Positions 1-5,245 are shown, counted from the stretch's first letter. The stretch is 6,375 bases of DNA from an uncultured Clostridia bacterium (GCA_934647145.1 CAKUFB010000162.1:1-6375), one strand, 5' to 3'. The notes: generated by a model not told the origin, from the sequence alone. Numbers and translations are program-made.

Positions 1-23
1 AGACTGGAGAGGGTGGCAGTGGC

Positions 24-110
24 GGGGGAGCTTGCTTCCCCGTCCACCAGCTTGTCAAAACCTTTTTTGACAAGCTGAATTCCCGCGGCGCGCGGCTGCG
101 TCGCGGGAAT
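24..110. repeat. Cluster of three hairpins downstream of the SIMPL gene
   Basis: Three inverted repeats follow one another in the 125-base stretch without a gene at the left edge. The first is a 7-bp GC stem with one G-T pair (24-30 with 35-41). The second is a perfect 13-bp stem (48-60 with 65-77, loop CCTT). The third is a 13-bp stem with one wobble (79-91 with 98-110, 6-base loop). The third lies 16 bases past the stop codon of the minus-strand SIMPL gene, so it may end that operon, but no U-tract follows on the minus strand. On the plus strand it is followed by a T-rich stretch (113-125), so it could terminate a convergent gene lying to the left of the window. The pairing is seen directly; the termination role is inferred. 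Confidence 0.6.
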
Positions 111-125
111 CGTTTCTCGTTTTTA

Positions 126-842
126 TTACTTGTTGTCCGAGTAGGTCAGGTTGACCGTGGCGGTAAAGCTGAGCTGACCGCCGCGCACGGTGGTATCGCC
201 AGCGGCGTCCTCATCCGCCATCGCGTACAGCGCGTTCTGGGAGCGGGCATACCAGCCGGAGGAATCGGTGTTGGCGTCCAGGTTCAGCTCGCAGGCGGAC
301 AGATCGATGCCGGAAGCCTCCGCAAGCAGCTGCGCCTTGTGCAGGGCGTGCTCGAACGCCTTTGTCAGCGCCTGGTCATTGACCAGCGTGGCGTCCTCCA
401 GGCGGAACTCAATGTAATCTATCGTGTTCGCGCCTGCCGCAAAGGCCGCGTCAATCACCTTGCCGACCCGGTCGACGTCCCGCACCACAACCGAGAGCAT
501 GCATACAGCTTCATAGCCGTTGGGAATCTGTTCGCCCTCGTTGTACCTGTAGCGGGGATAGATGTTATAGGACTGCGTCGTAATGTCCTTGGCGGCAATC
601 GGGTATTCCTCATTCTTCTCCAGCGCGTCCAGTATCGCGTTGATCTTTTCGTTGACCTTCGCCTGCGCCTGTGTCACATCGTCCCTGATTTCCCGCACGC
701 CCAGCTGCACCAGCGCCTGATCCGGCGCCGCCGTCACCGTGGCGGTTCCGCTCACGCTCAGCGTCGCGGCCTGCGCGCTGCCCGCAAGCAGCACGAGCAG
801 CAGGCACATCGCCATACAAATCCAATTCTTTGTCCGTTTCAT
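126..842 (-). CDS. Exported SIMPL-domain (DUF541) protein
   Basis: Protein of 238 residues. Residues 1-25 form a clear signal peptide: basic MKRTK, a hydrophobic core (CMAMCLLLVLLAG), and an SAQA/A type I signal peptidase site. The mature part opens with SVSGTATVTAAPDQALVQLGV, the hallmark start of the SIMPL family (BP26/YggE type), and keeps the later family pattern through about residue 234. The length is normal for the family. These are exported or surface proteins whose biochemical role is poorly defined; YggE has been linked to oxidative stress. The start at 842 is chosen because AGGAG sits 9 bases upstream; an in-frame ATG at 851 directly abuts that AGGAG and is too close. The reading frame runs open into the upstream gene, but those residues are not family-like. 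It is the last gene of the sigma/anti-sigma operon, so it is probably co-expressed with them, and may be a target or an extracytoplasmic partner of the anti-sigma factor (inference). Confidence 0.9.
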   Translation of the reverse strand: MKRTKNWICMAMCLLLVLLAGSAQAATLSVSGTATVTAAPDQALVQLGVREIRDDVTQAQAKVNEKINAILDALEKNEEYPIAAKDITTQSYNIYPRYRYNEGEQIPNGYEAVCMLSVVVRDVDRVGKVIDAAFAAGANTIDYIEFRLEDATLVNDQALTKAFEHALHKAQLLAEASGIDLSACELNLDANTDSSGWYARSQNALYAMADEDAAGDTTVRGGQLSFTATVNLTYSDNK

Positions 843-875
843 TTCATTCATCTCCTTGCCTATGCTATTTGTGAA

Positions 876-904
876 GAATTCCGAGACGCTAAGTCTCGGA
901 ATTC
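876..904 (-). repeat. Perfect 12-bp intergenic hairpin between anti-sigma and SIMPL genes
   Basis: GAATTCCGAGAC (876-887) pairs perfectly with 893-904 around the 5-base loop GCTAA. It begins three bases past the anti-sigma stop codon and ends about 24 bases before the SIMPL Shine-Dalgarno. Neither strand has a U-run after the stem, so it is not a canonical intrinsic terminator. Likely roles are an mRNA processing or 3'-end stabilising element that sets different levels of the two gene products, or a leaky terminator. The pairing is seen directly; the role is inferred. Confidence 0.7.
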
Positions 905-907
905 GAA

Positions 908-2167
908 TCACCTGTGTTTCCTTCTGGCGATCCATACGATCAGCAGGATCACCAGCGCCAGCGCGGGAATGAACACGACCAGTCTGGGCAGACTGGACAC
1001 CAGCAGCACCAGCGCATCGGTACTGAAGCTCCTGAGCCACTCAACCGAGCTCGCAAAGCCGCTCTTCATCCGCTCGCCCATGCTCTCGCCGGGCGCGTCG
1101 GAGGTAACCGGCTTTTTTTCGTCCGCGTCGATGTGTCCGGCCAGGTCGATCTCGACCGTCGCGTAGTTTATCTGGCTGTTCAGTTCGCTTTGGCTGCCTT
1201 GCAGGCGCTCGCTCTCGGCGATGTCATCGCTGATGGTCTGCGCGATGGTGACCAGGTCGTTCACGTCCTGGCAGCTGTCCTGCAGCTCGTAGAGCTTCTG
1301 CAGCTTGCTCCGGCAGGCGTTCAGGCGCTCCTCGACGTCGTGAATACCGGCGCTCAGATCCCTCGCCTGTTCCACGCGCTTCACCGTTCGCCCGACCATT
1401 TCCATCTGGCTCAGGAAATCGTCCAGACTCTCGGTGGGCACACGCACCACCGCATGCAGCGACGGCTCGCTCTCGCCCTGCTTTTCGCGCAGTTCAAAGT
1501 AGCCCTCGTTGCTCAGCACGATGTTCTCCAGCATCACGCAGTCCGCGTCGAAGTCGCTCGTCTCAATCTGCAGCCGCGCGCTTCGGGCCAGCCGCAGTCC
1601 CTGCTTCTGCGCAGTGACCGGGCCCGTATCCCCGCCCGTCACAGCCGGCGGCTGCGTGTCGAGGTCTTCCTTCTTCAGCGAGCCGTCGGACATGCGCCCG
1701 TAGACGCGCTGCGTACCGGTCTGCGCGCCGTAGGCGGCGATTTCTCCCTGCGGCGCGTAATCCATCTCGTCCTGCGATCCGTCATACGCGCCCGTCAGAT
1801 CGGGCAGGTCGCTCAGCGTCACCGGCTGCGTCGCCTGCGGCAGCCTCGTCATGAAGGTCGCGCCGCACAGGATCAGGAGCGCAGCGGCCACTCCGGCCAC
1901 AGCTTGAGAGAAACGGCTGATTCTCACGCGCACAGCGGGCTTGCTTTCCTCCCGCACGGCGCGCCGCCAGGCGGCCTGAGCCGCGAGCGGAACGGGCACA
2001 GACGGCGGCAGGTCGTTCATCTCCGCCACCAGCTGCGTCGTCTGCCTCAGCAGCTCTTCGCAGTCCCCGCACTTCTCCGCGTGGGCGCGCATTCGCGCCT
2101 CCTGCTCATCGGAAAGCGTGTGGTCGATCAATTCGATCAATCGCTCACGAAATTCCTCGCAAGTCAT
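908..2167 (-). CDS. Membrane anti-sigma factor: zf-HC2 zinc finger fused to DUF4349
   Basis: Protein of 419 residues, the presumed antagonist of the ECF sigma factor encoded just upstream. Residues 1-40 carry the anti-sigma zinc-binding pattern: Cys3, then His29-x3-Cys33-x2-Cys36 (HAEKCGDC). A transmembrane segment lies at about 88-106 (AVAGVAAALLILCGATF). A linker rich in Gly, Asp, Pro and Gln (about 110-190) leads to a DUF4349 domain at about 192-345, with RSARLQIETSDFDA, the VVRVPTESLDDFL stretch and a heptad-rich helical part (about 276-332) before INYATVEIDL. A second hydrophobic helix (about 394-413) and a basic tail (RRKHR) close the protein. The inferred topology is zinc finger inside, DUF4349 outside, C-terminus inside. 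The start at 2167 is chosen because AAAGGAGG lies about 10 bases upstream; the open frame before it is only the intergenic gap and the end of the sigma gene. The signal sensed and the release mechanism (proteolysis or conformational change) cannot be read from the sequence. Confidence 0.88.
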   Translation of the reverse strand: MTCEEFRERLIELIDHTLSDEQEARMRAHAEKCGDCEELLRQTTQLVAEMNDLPPSVPVPLAAQAAWRRAVREESKPAVRVRISRFSQAVAGVAAALLILCGATFMTRLPQATQPVTLSDLPDLTGAYDGSQDEMDYAPQGEIAAYGAQTGTQRVYGRMSDGSLKKEDLDTQPPAVTGGDTGPVTAQKQGLRLARSARLQIETSDFDADCVMLENIVLSNEGYFELREKQGESEPSLHAVVRVPTESLDDFLSQMEMVGRTVKRVEQARDLSAGIHDVEERLNACRSKLQKLYELQDSCQDVNDLVTIAQTISDDIAESERLQGSQSELNSQINYATVEIDLAGHIDADEKKPVTSDAPGESMGERMKSGFASSVEWLRSFSTDALVLLVSSLPRLVVFIPALALVILLIVWIARRKHR

Positions 2168-2192
2168 TTGCTTCTCCCCTCCTTTCTGTACC

Positions 2193-2774
2193 TTAGACTG
2201 ACTCAATGCCGAAAAGTTCCGGCTGTTTCACAAGAATTTGGCGAAGTCTCTCCCGTCCGCGGCTGATGCGGGACTTGATCGTGCCCACGTTGGTCTGCAG
2301 CGCGTCGGCGATTTCCTCGTAGCTCAGCCCCTGCACGTCCCGCAGCACGACCGCCGCCTTCATATCCTCGGGAAGCTCGGCGATGGCGCGCTCCAGCGCG
2401 CGCTTCTTTTCCTCGGCCAGGGAGTAGCGCTCGGGCGTGTTGACCTCGTCCGCCGGGGAAAAGCCCACGTCCAACAGCGCGTCCAGCGAGGTGGCCTGGC
2501 GGTTTTTGCGCCGGCGCAGCTCGTCCAGACAGCTGTTCATCGTGATGCGGTAGGCCCAGGTGGCGAAGGAGGACTGTCCCTTGAAGCTGCCCATCGCGCG
2601 ATAAATACGGATCATGGCCTCCTGCAGGCAATCCTGCGCGTCCTCACGGTTTCCGCACATGCGCAGGGCCACCGCGTACATGCGGCTTTCATGGGCTTCC
2701 ATCAGCTGCTCGAACGCTGCCGAATCGCCTCGCCCGGCCCGCTGAACCAGCCGGCTCTCCTCCGTGCTCTGCAC
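2193..2774 (-). CDS. ECF-family RNA polymerase sigma factor
   Basis: Protein of about 193 residues, normal for an ECF (sigma-70 group 4) factor of the RpoE/SigW type. Region 2 lies at about 22-90, with DAQDCLQEAMIRIYRAMGSF and FATWAYRITMNSCLDELRRRK, which bind core polymerase and the -10 element. Region 4 lies at about 126-182, with LPEDMKAAVVLRDVQGLSY, EEIADALQTNVGTIKSRI and SRGRERLR, a helix-turn-helix that reads the -35 element. The frame is open to 2918, but the extra residues are not sigma-like and cover an ECF-type promoter, so a GTG start is chosen at 2774, with GAGGTGA five bases upstream. GTG 2783 is the alternative (196 residues) but sits only two bases from GGGAG. The stop codon lies 25 bases before the anti-sigma start, so the two are coupled in one operon. 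The factor is presumably held inactive at the membrane until an envelope signal arrives (family knowledge). Confidence 0.92.
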   Translation of the reverse strand: MQSTEESRLVQRAGRGDSAAFEQLMEAHESRMYAVALRMCGNREDAQDCLQEAMIRIYRAMGSFKGQSSFATWAYRITMNSCLDELRRRKNRQATSLDALLDVGFSPADEVNTPERYSLAEEKKRALERAIAELPEDMKAAVVLRDVQGLSYEEIADALQTNVGTIKSRISRGRERLRQILVKQPELFGIESV

Positions 2775-2830
2775 GCGCGTCACCTCTCCCTTTTCTGCAT
2801 AGGTTCTCCGTATCACGGGCGTAATACTCG

Positions 2831-2860
2831 TTAGACGGCGAATTCGCGCCTTTGGTTGCA
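2831..2860 (-). promoter_or_regulatory. Probable autoregulated ECF-sigma promoter of the sigma operon
   Basis: On the minus strand TGCAACC (2854-2860) is separated by exactly 16 bases from CGTCTAA (2831-2837). This resembles the ECF pattern with an AAC-type -35 and a CGTC/TCTAA-type -10 seen for SigW/SigV/RpoE-like factors. The predicted transcript would start near 2822-2825, leaving a leader of about 50 bases to the GTG start, which agrees with the start chosen for the sigma gene. The spacer contains the perfect 10-bp palindrome GCGAATTCGC (2838-2847), which may be chance. Autoregulation is the usual behaviour of such operons; here it is inferred. Confidence 0.6.
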
Positions 2861-2911
2861 ACGCTTTCCGAAAATTTACACGCGCTCCTTCCCAATCCAC
2901 CCGCAAAACGC

Positions 2912-2940
2912 TTTGCAAACCGCCTACGCGCTGGTATAAT
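2912..2940 (+). promoter_or_regulatory. Sigma-A promoter of the ADP-ribosyltransferase-like gene
   Basis: TTTGCA (2912-2917) stands 17 bases before a perfect TATAAT (2935-2940). The predicted start of transcription is near 2947, 25 bases before the ATG, with AAAGGAG (2958-2964) in between. It diverges from the ECF promoter, with the two -35 boxes about 50 bases apart. Confidence 0.75.
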
Positions 2941-2971
2941 TCACTTGGTATTTGCCGAAAGGAGTCTTTTC

Positions 2972-3664
2972 ATGCAGAACGCGTCGTTAAGCACCGCGCT
3001 GTGGTTTTATTCAGGCGCCGATTACCTGATCGTCAACGCTCTTCTGTGGCGGAACCTGCAGGCATTGGAGGCCTGTCTGCAAATCGTCTGGGACAACAAT
3101 CGCGCGGTGATCCGGGAAGCGCGGGAAAGCACGCCTGAAAAGCGATTTTCACGCTGTGGGCTGGACGCCGCCGCGCTCTATGAAAGCTATCTTTCAAGAA
3201 CGCCGGAAGTCCTTACCGAGGAAGCGAAGCATCGCATGCTCGACCAGGCGATCCTCGATATTCGCTGCATCTGCTCCGCCATGCAATCGGCCGGGGAAGA
3301 CCTGCAGCTCATACGAAACGTGGACGCGCGCTTCGCCATCGGCCGCGCCGCCATCGGAGAAACGGTCGAGCTGCTGGGCCTGACCTCGACCAGCACGACC
3401 GGTCAGCTCATTGACTACGGGAAAAACGAGCAGCGCAAGCCCGATCAGGTTCTCCGCATCCGCGTGCCTGCCGGCCTGCCCGCGCTAAGGCTGGAGGACG
3501 ACCGGGAAAGCGAGGTGCTGCTTCCGCCGATGGCCTACCGGATATTGGACAGGCGGACGGATAACGGCGCGGATACCCTGTGGCTCGAAGCCGCGAAGCC
3601 TCTGGATCTCGAGCGTCTGATTTGCGCGGCGAAATTCGAATGGGAGAAACGCGGAAAATGTTGA
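2972..3664 (+). CDS. ADP-ribosyltransferase-like protein with R / STS / ExE signature
   Basis: Protein of 230 residues with no signal peptide or membrane segment, so probably cytoplasmic. The order of motifs matches the R-S-E class of ADP-ribosyltransferases. It has an N-terminal YSGADYLIVNALL (about 13-25), like the 'Y-x-G-x-x-Y-x-x-I-N-x-x-L' entry helix; a candidate NAD-binding arginine in LIRNVD (Arg115); the STS motif in LTSTSTT (Ser139-Thr140-Ser141); and the ExE motif in DRESEVLLPP (Glu179-Ser180-Glu181), followed by a strand as in toxin-fold enzymes. In this family STS plus ExE usually means transfer of ADP-ribose from NAD to arginine. The substrate cannot be read from the sequence, and no antitoxin, macrodomain hydrolase or secretion gene is adjacent. 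The start at 2972 has AAAGGAG seven bases upstream; the longer open frame reaches back across the promoter. It is followed by mscL on the same strand with no terminator between, so read-through is possible. The fold assignment is by motif only; activity is inferred. Confidence 0.75.
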   Translation: MQNASLSTALWFYSGADYLIVNALLWRNLQALEACLQIVWDNNRAVIREARESTPEKRFSRCGLDAAALYESYLSRTPEVLTEEAKHRMLDQAILDIRCICSAMQSAGEDLQLIRNVDARFAIGRAAIGETVELLGLTSTSTTGQLIDYGKNEQRKPDQVLRIRVPAGLPALRLEDDRESEVLLPPMAYRILDRRTDNGADTLWLEAAKPLDLERLICAAKFEWEKRGKC

Positions 3665-3689
3665 CAGAAACCGGGCGGACTGATATAAT
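3661..3689 (+). promoter_or_regulatory. Perfect consensus sigma-A promoter of mscL
   Basis: TTGACA (3661-3666), a 17-base spacer and TATAAT (3684-3689) match the housekeeping consensus at all twelve positions. A TG one base before the -10 (3681-3682) adds an extended -10 element. The -35 box overlaps the TGA stop codon (3662-3664) of the upstream gene. The predicted start is near 3696, about 30 bases before the mscL ATG. This suggests strong, largely constitutive expression of the channel. Confidence 0.88.
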
Positions 3690-3725
3690 ACAGGTAAAAA
3701 TCATTTACGAACGGAGGAACCTCTC

Positions 3726-4148
3726 ATGAAAAAGCTGCTCAAGGAATTCCGCGAATTCGCCTTTAAGGGCAACGTCATCGACATGGCCGTCGGCGTGATG
3801 ATCGCCGGCGCGTTCGGCAAGATCGTCACCAGCGTGGTCAACGACCTGTTCATGCCGCTGCTTTCGCTGCTCACCGGCCGTATCGACTTCTCTTCTCTGG
3901 GCGTCAAGCTCAGCGACGCGGAGGACGGCGCGGTCTTCGCCTACGGAAACTTCCTGCAGACCCTGATCGACTTCCTCCTGATCGCGCTGTGCATCTTCCT
4001 GTTCGTCAAGGTGGTCAACAAGGTGCGCGCCAAGTTCGAAAAGCCGGCCGAGCCCGCCAGAAAGCCCCGCGTCTGCCCCTACTGCAGGATGGAAATCGCC
4101 GACGACGCCACCCGCTGCCCCCACTGCACCAGCGACCTGTCCAAGTAA
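3726..4148 (+). CDS. mscL: Large-conductance mechanosensitive channel MscL with C-terminal zinc ribbon
   Basis: Protein of 140 residues in the cytoplasmic membrane. It forms a homopentameric, non-selective pore that opens under membrane tension to release solutes during hypo-osmotic shock. The N-terminal amphipathic helix (KKLLKEFREFAFKG) is followed by TM1 at about 16-46, where GNVIDMAVGVMIAGAFGKIV matches the family's pore-lining signature. A short periplasmic loop (about 50-73) leads to TM2 at about 74-97. In place of the usual C-terminal helix that forms a cytoplasmic coiled-coil bundle, the tail carries a zinc ribbon: Cys117-x2-Cys120 and Cys131-x2-Cys134 (CPYC and CPHC). The start is supported by GGAGG (3713-3717) eight bases upstream. 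The gene has its own strong promoter and terminator, so it can be expressed alone or as the second gene after the ADP-ribosyltransferase-like gene. Confidence 0.97.
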   Translation: MKKLLKEFREFAFKGNVIDMAVGVMIAGAFGKIVTSVVNDLFMPLLSLLTGRIDFSSLGVKLSDAEDGAVFAYGNFLQTLIDFLLIALCIFLFVKVVNKVRAKFEKPAEPARKPRVCPYCRMEIADDATRCPHCTSDLSK

Positions 4149-4154
4149 CCCTCC

Positions 4155-4185
4155 CGCCCCGAACAACCGCGTTTGGGGCGCTTTT
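4155..4185 (+). terminator. Rho-independent terminator of mscL
   Basis: CGCCCCGAAC (4155-4164) pairs with GTTTGGGGCG (4171-4180) over ten base pairs including one G-T, around the loop AACCGC. CTTTTCGTT follows directly. It begins six bases after the mscL stop codon. Confidence 0.88.
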
Positions 4186-4186
4186 C

Positions 4187-4442
4187 GTTGCCCGGCGCAG
4201 GGGTACGCCGCGCAGCGGCGGCTTCGCCGCCGCTGCGCGGATCGCTGGGGAGGGCGGCCTGAACGGCACGCGCCTCCCCAGACCCCACCCACAGGCCTGA
4301 CGGCCTGCAGGGAAGCGATTTTCTGAGGAAAATCGCATTATACGGGCGGCTGCGGCCGCCTGTTTAACCGGGGGCGGCTCCGCTTCGCTTCGCGCGCCCC
4401 CGGACCCCCACCGAAGTTTGTCCGCTCTTCCGCGCCCGCCTC
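4187..4442. repeat. Palindrome-rich non-coding island
   Basis: This stretch of about 256 bases holds no gene I can support. It carries five hairpins in series: a perfect 15-bp GC stem (4208-4222 with 4226-4240, loop TTC); a 6-bp stem CAGGCC/GGCCTG (4292-4297 with 4302-4307); a perfect 9-bp stem GCGATTTTC/GAAAATCGC (4315-4323 with 4328-4336); a 6-bp stem GGCGGC/GCCGCC (4345-4350 with 4355-4360); and an 8-bp stem CCGGGGGC/GCCCCCGG (4368-4375 with 4396-4403). Two C-rich segments, 4269-4289 and 4393-4412, are imperfect direct copies of each other. No promoter for the downstream methyltransferase could be recognised in it. It may be a dispersed intergenic repeat of this genome (inference). Confidence 0.65.
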
Positions 4443-4455
4443 AAAGGAGCCTGTC

Positions 4456-5055
4456 ATGGAAAATCTCATCCGCCACTACGACCGCCTGGTCGAGGAAAAC
4501 AACGATCCCTTCCGCGACCCGCCCGCGCTGCGCGAGTACATGAATCGCTGGGACGGGGACGCGTTTCTTTCGCTGCTCGCGCTCACGCCCGAGGCGCGGG
4601 TGCTGGAGATCGGCGTCGGCACGGGGCGGCTGGCCGCGCGGGTACTGCCCCGCTGCGCACACCTGACCGGAATTGACTGCTCGCCGCGCTCGCTCGAGCG
4701 GTGCCGCGAAAACCTGCCCGATTCTGACCGCTTAACGCTCGTTTCAGGCGACTTTCTGACCTGGTACAGCCCCGAAAAATTCGACCGAATCTACTCCTCG
4801 CTGACCTTCTGGCACTTTCCGGACAAGCGCGCCGCCATTCGGAAAGCCGCGTCCCTGCTCGCGCCCGGAGGTCGTCTGGCCCTCTCGCTGAGTAAGTTCT
4901 GCGAAAAAAGCCTGCGCTGCTTTGACGACCTGGAGATCCCGCTCTACCCGGACGACCCAATCACAGCGACCAGGCTGCTGCGCGAGGCGGGGCTCCGCGC
5001 CCTGCCCCTGCGCGAAACCGACTTCGCCTGGCTAGTCGCCGCGGAGGCGAAATAG
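4456..5055 (+). CDS. Class I SAM-dependent methyltransferase
   Basis: Protein of 199 residues, cytoplasmic, of the UbiE/Methyltransf_11-like type. Motif I, which binds S-adenosylmethionine, is VLEIGVGTGRLA (about 49-60). The acidic residue that holds the ribose hydroxyls is in LTGIDCSPRSLERC (about 70-83). LVSGDFLTW (95-103) gives the adenine-binding acid. FDRIYSSLTFWHFPD (109-123) is the motif IV region, and SLLAPGGRLALSLSKF (133-148) is the post-motif strand and turn. The length is typical for a minimal Rossmann methyltransferase without an extra substrate domain, so the methyl acceptor cannot be deduced; a small molecule is likely by family habit. The ATG has AAAGGAG (4443-4449) six bases upstream. 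It stands alone, after the hairpin-rich island and convergent to the patatin gene. Confidence 0.88.
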   Translation: MENLIRHYDRLVEENNDPFRDPPALREYMNRWDGDAFLSLLALTPEARVLEIGVGTGRLAARVLPRCAHLTGIDCSPRSLERCRENLPDSDRLTLVSGDFLTWYSPEKFDRIYSSLTFWHFPDKRAAIRKAASLLAPGGRLALSLSKFCEKSLRCFDDLEIPLYPDDPITATRLLREAGLRALPLRETDFAWLVAAEAK

Positions 5056-5201
5056 AGCGAATTCTCGAATGCTTCTCTCATAAATACCTATATAGTTCAG
5101 CTTTTGATTCACCGCGCTCGCCGCGCACAGTTTAGCCTTACTCGGTCGTTTTCTTCGTCATCGTTCAGTTTTCCATCCGCATCGCCTCGCATCGTTCCCT
5201 C

Positions 5202-5238
5202 AAAAAGCGAAAAGGCGCGCCCACACATCGGTGAGCAC
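5202..5238 (-). terminator. Possible terminator of the patatin-like gene
   Basis: On the minus strand GTGCTCAC (5231-5238) can pair with GTGGGCGC (5217-5224) over eight base pairs including two G-T pairs, around a six-base loop. GCC-TTTT-CGC-TTTTT follows. It begins seven bases after the stop codon. The stem is imperfect and the T-run interrupted, so this is a weak candidate. The remaining gap back to 5056 shows no other recognisable element. Confidence 0.4.
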
Positions 5239-5245
5239 GTCTTTC

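Noticed and set aside
914..2266. A 450-codon open frame on the plus strand opposite the anti-sigma gene
   Set aside because: It is rich in His, Arg and Gln as expected for the reverse strand of a GC-rich gene, matches no family I know, and the minus strand encodes a clear zinc-finger/DUF4349 protein with a ribosome binding site.
2775..2918. N-terminal extension of the sigma factor from an ATG at 2918
   Set aside because: The added residues are not sigma-like, lack a ribosome binding site, and cover the ECF-type promoter at 2831-2860.
3751..3760. GCGAATTCGC palindrome in mscL identical to the one in the ECF promoter spacer (2838-2847), considered as a shared operator
   Set aside because: In mscL it falls in conserved codons for Arg-Glu-Phe-Ala, and a 10-base palindrome built around GAATTC can recur by chance; several other GAATTC sites occur in the window.
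3705..4338. Long minus-strand open frames opposite mscL
   Set aside because: They are reverse-strand shadows of a confidently identified channel gene with its own promoter, ribosome binding site and terminator.
4331..4350. TATAAT on the minus strand at 4338-4343 inside the island as a promoter
   Set aside because: No -35-like sequence lies 16-18 bases upstream, and no minus-strand gene follows.
5109..5192. Possible 27-residue protein on the minus strand (begins MRGDADGKLNDDEEN)
   Set aside because: The only upstream purine run (GAGGG) is weakly placed, there is no promoter or recognisable family, and it lies in a convergent gap. The acidic stretch vaguely resembles an EF-hand loop but too few positions match.
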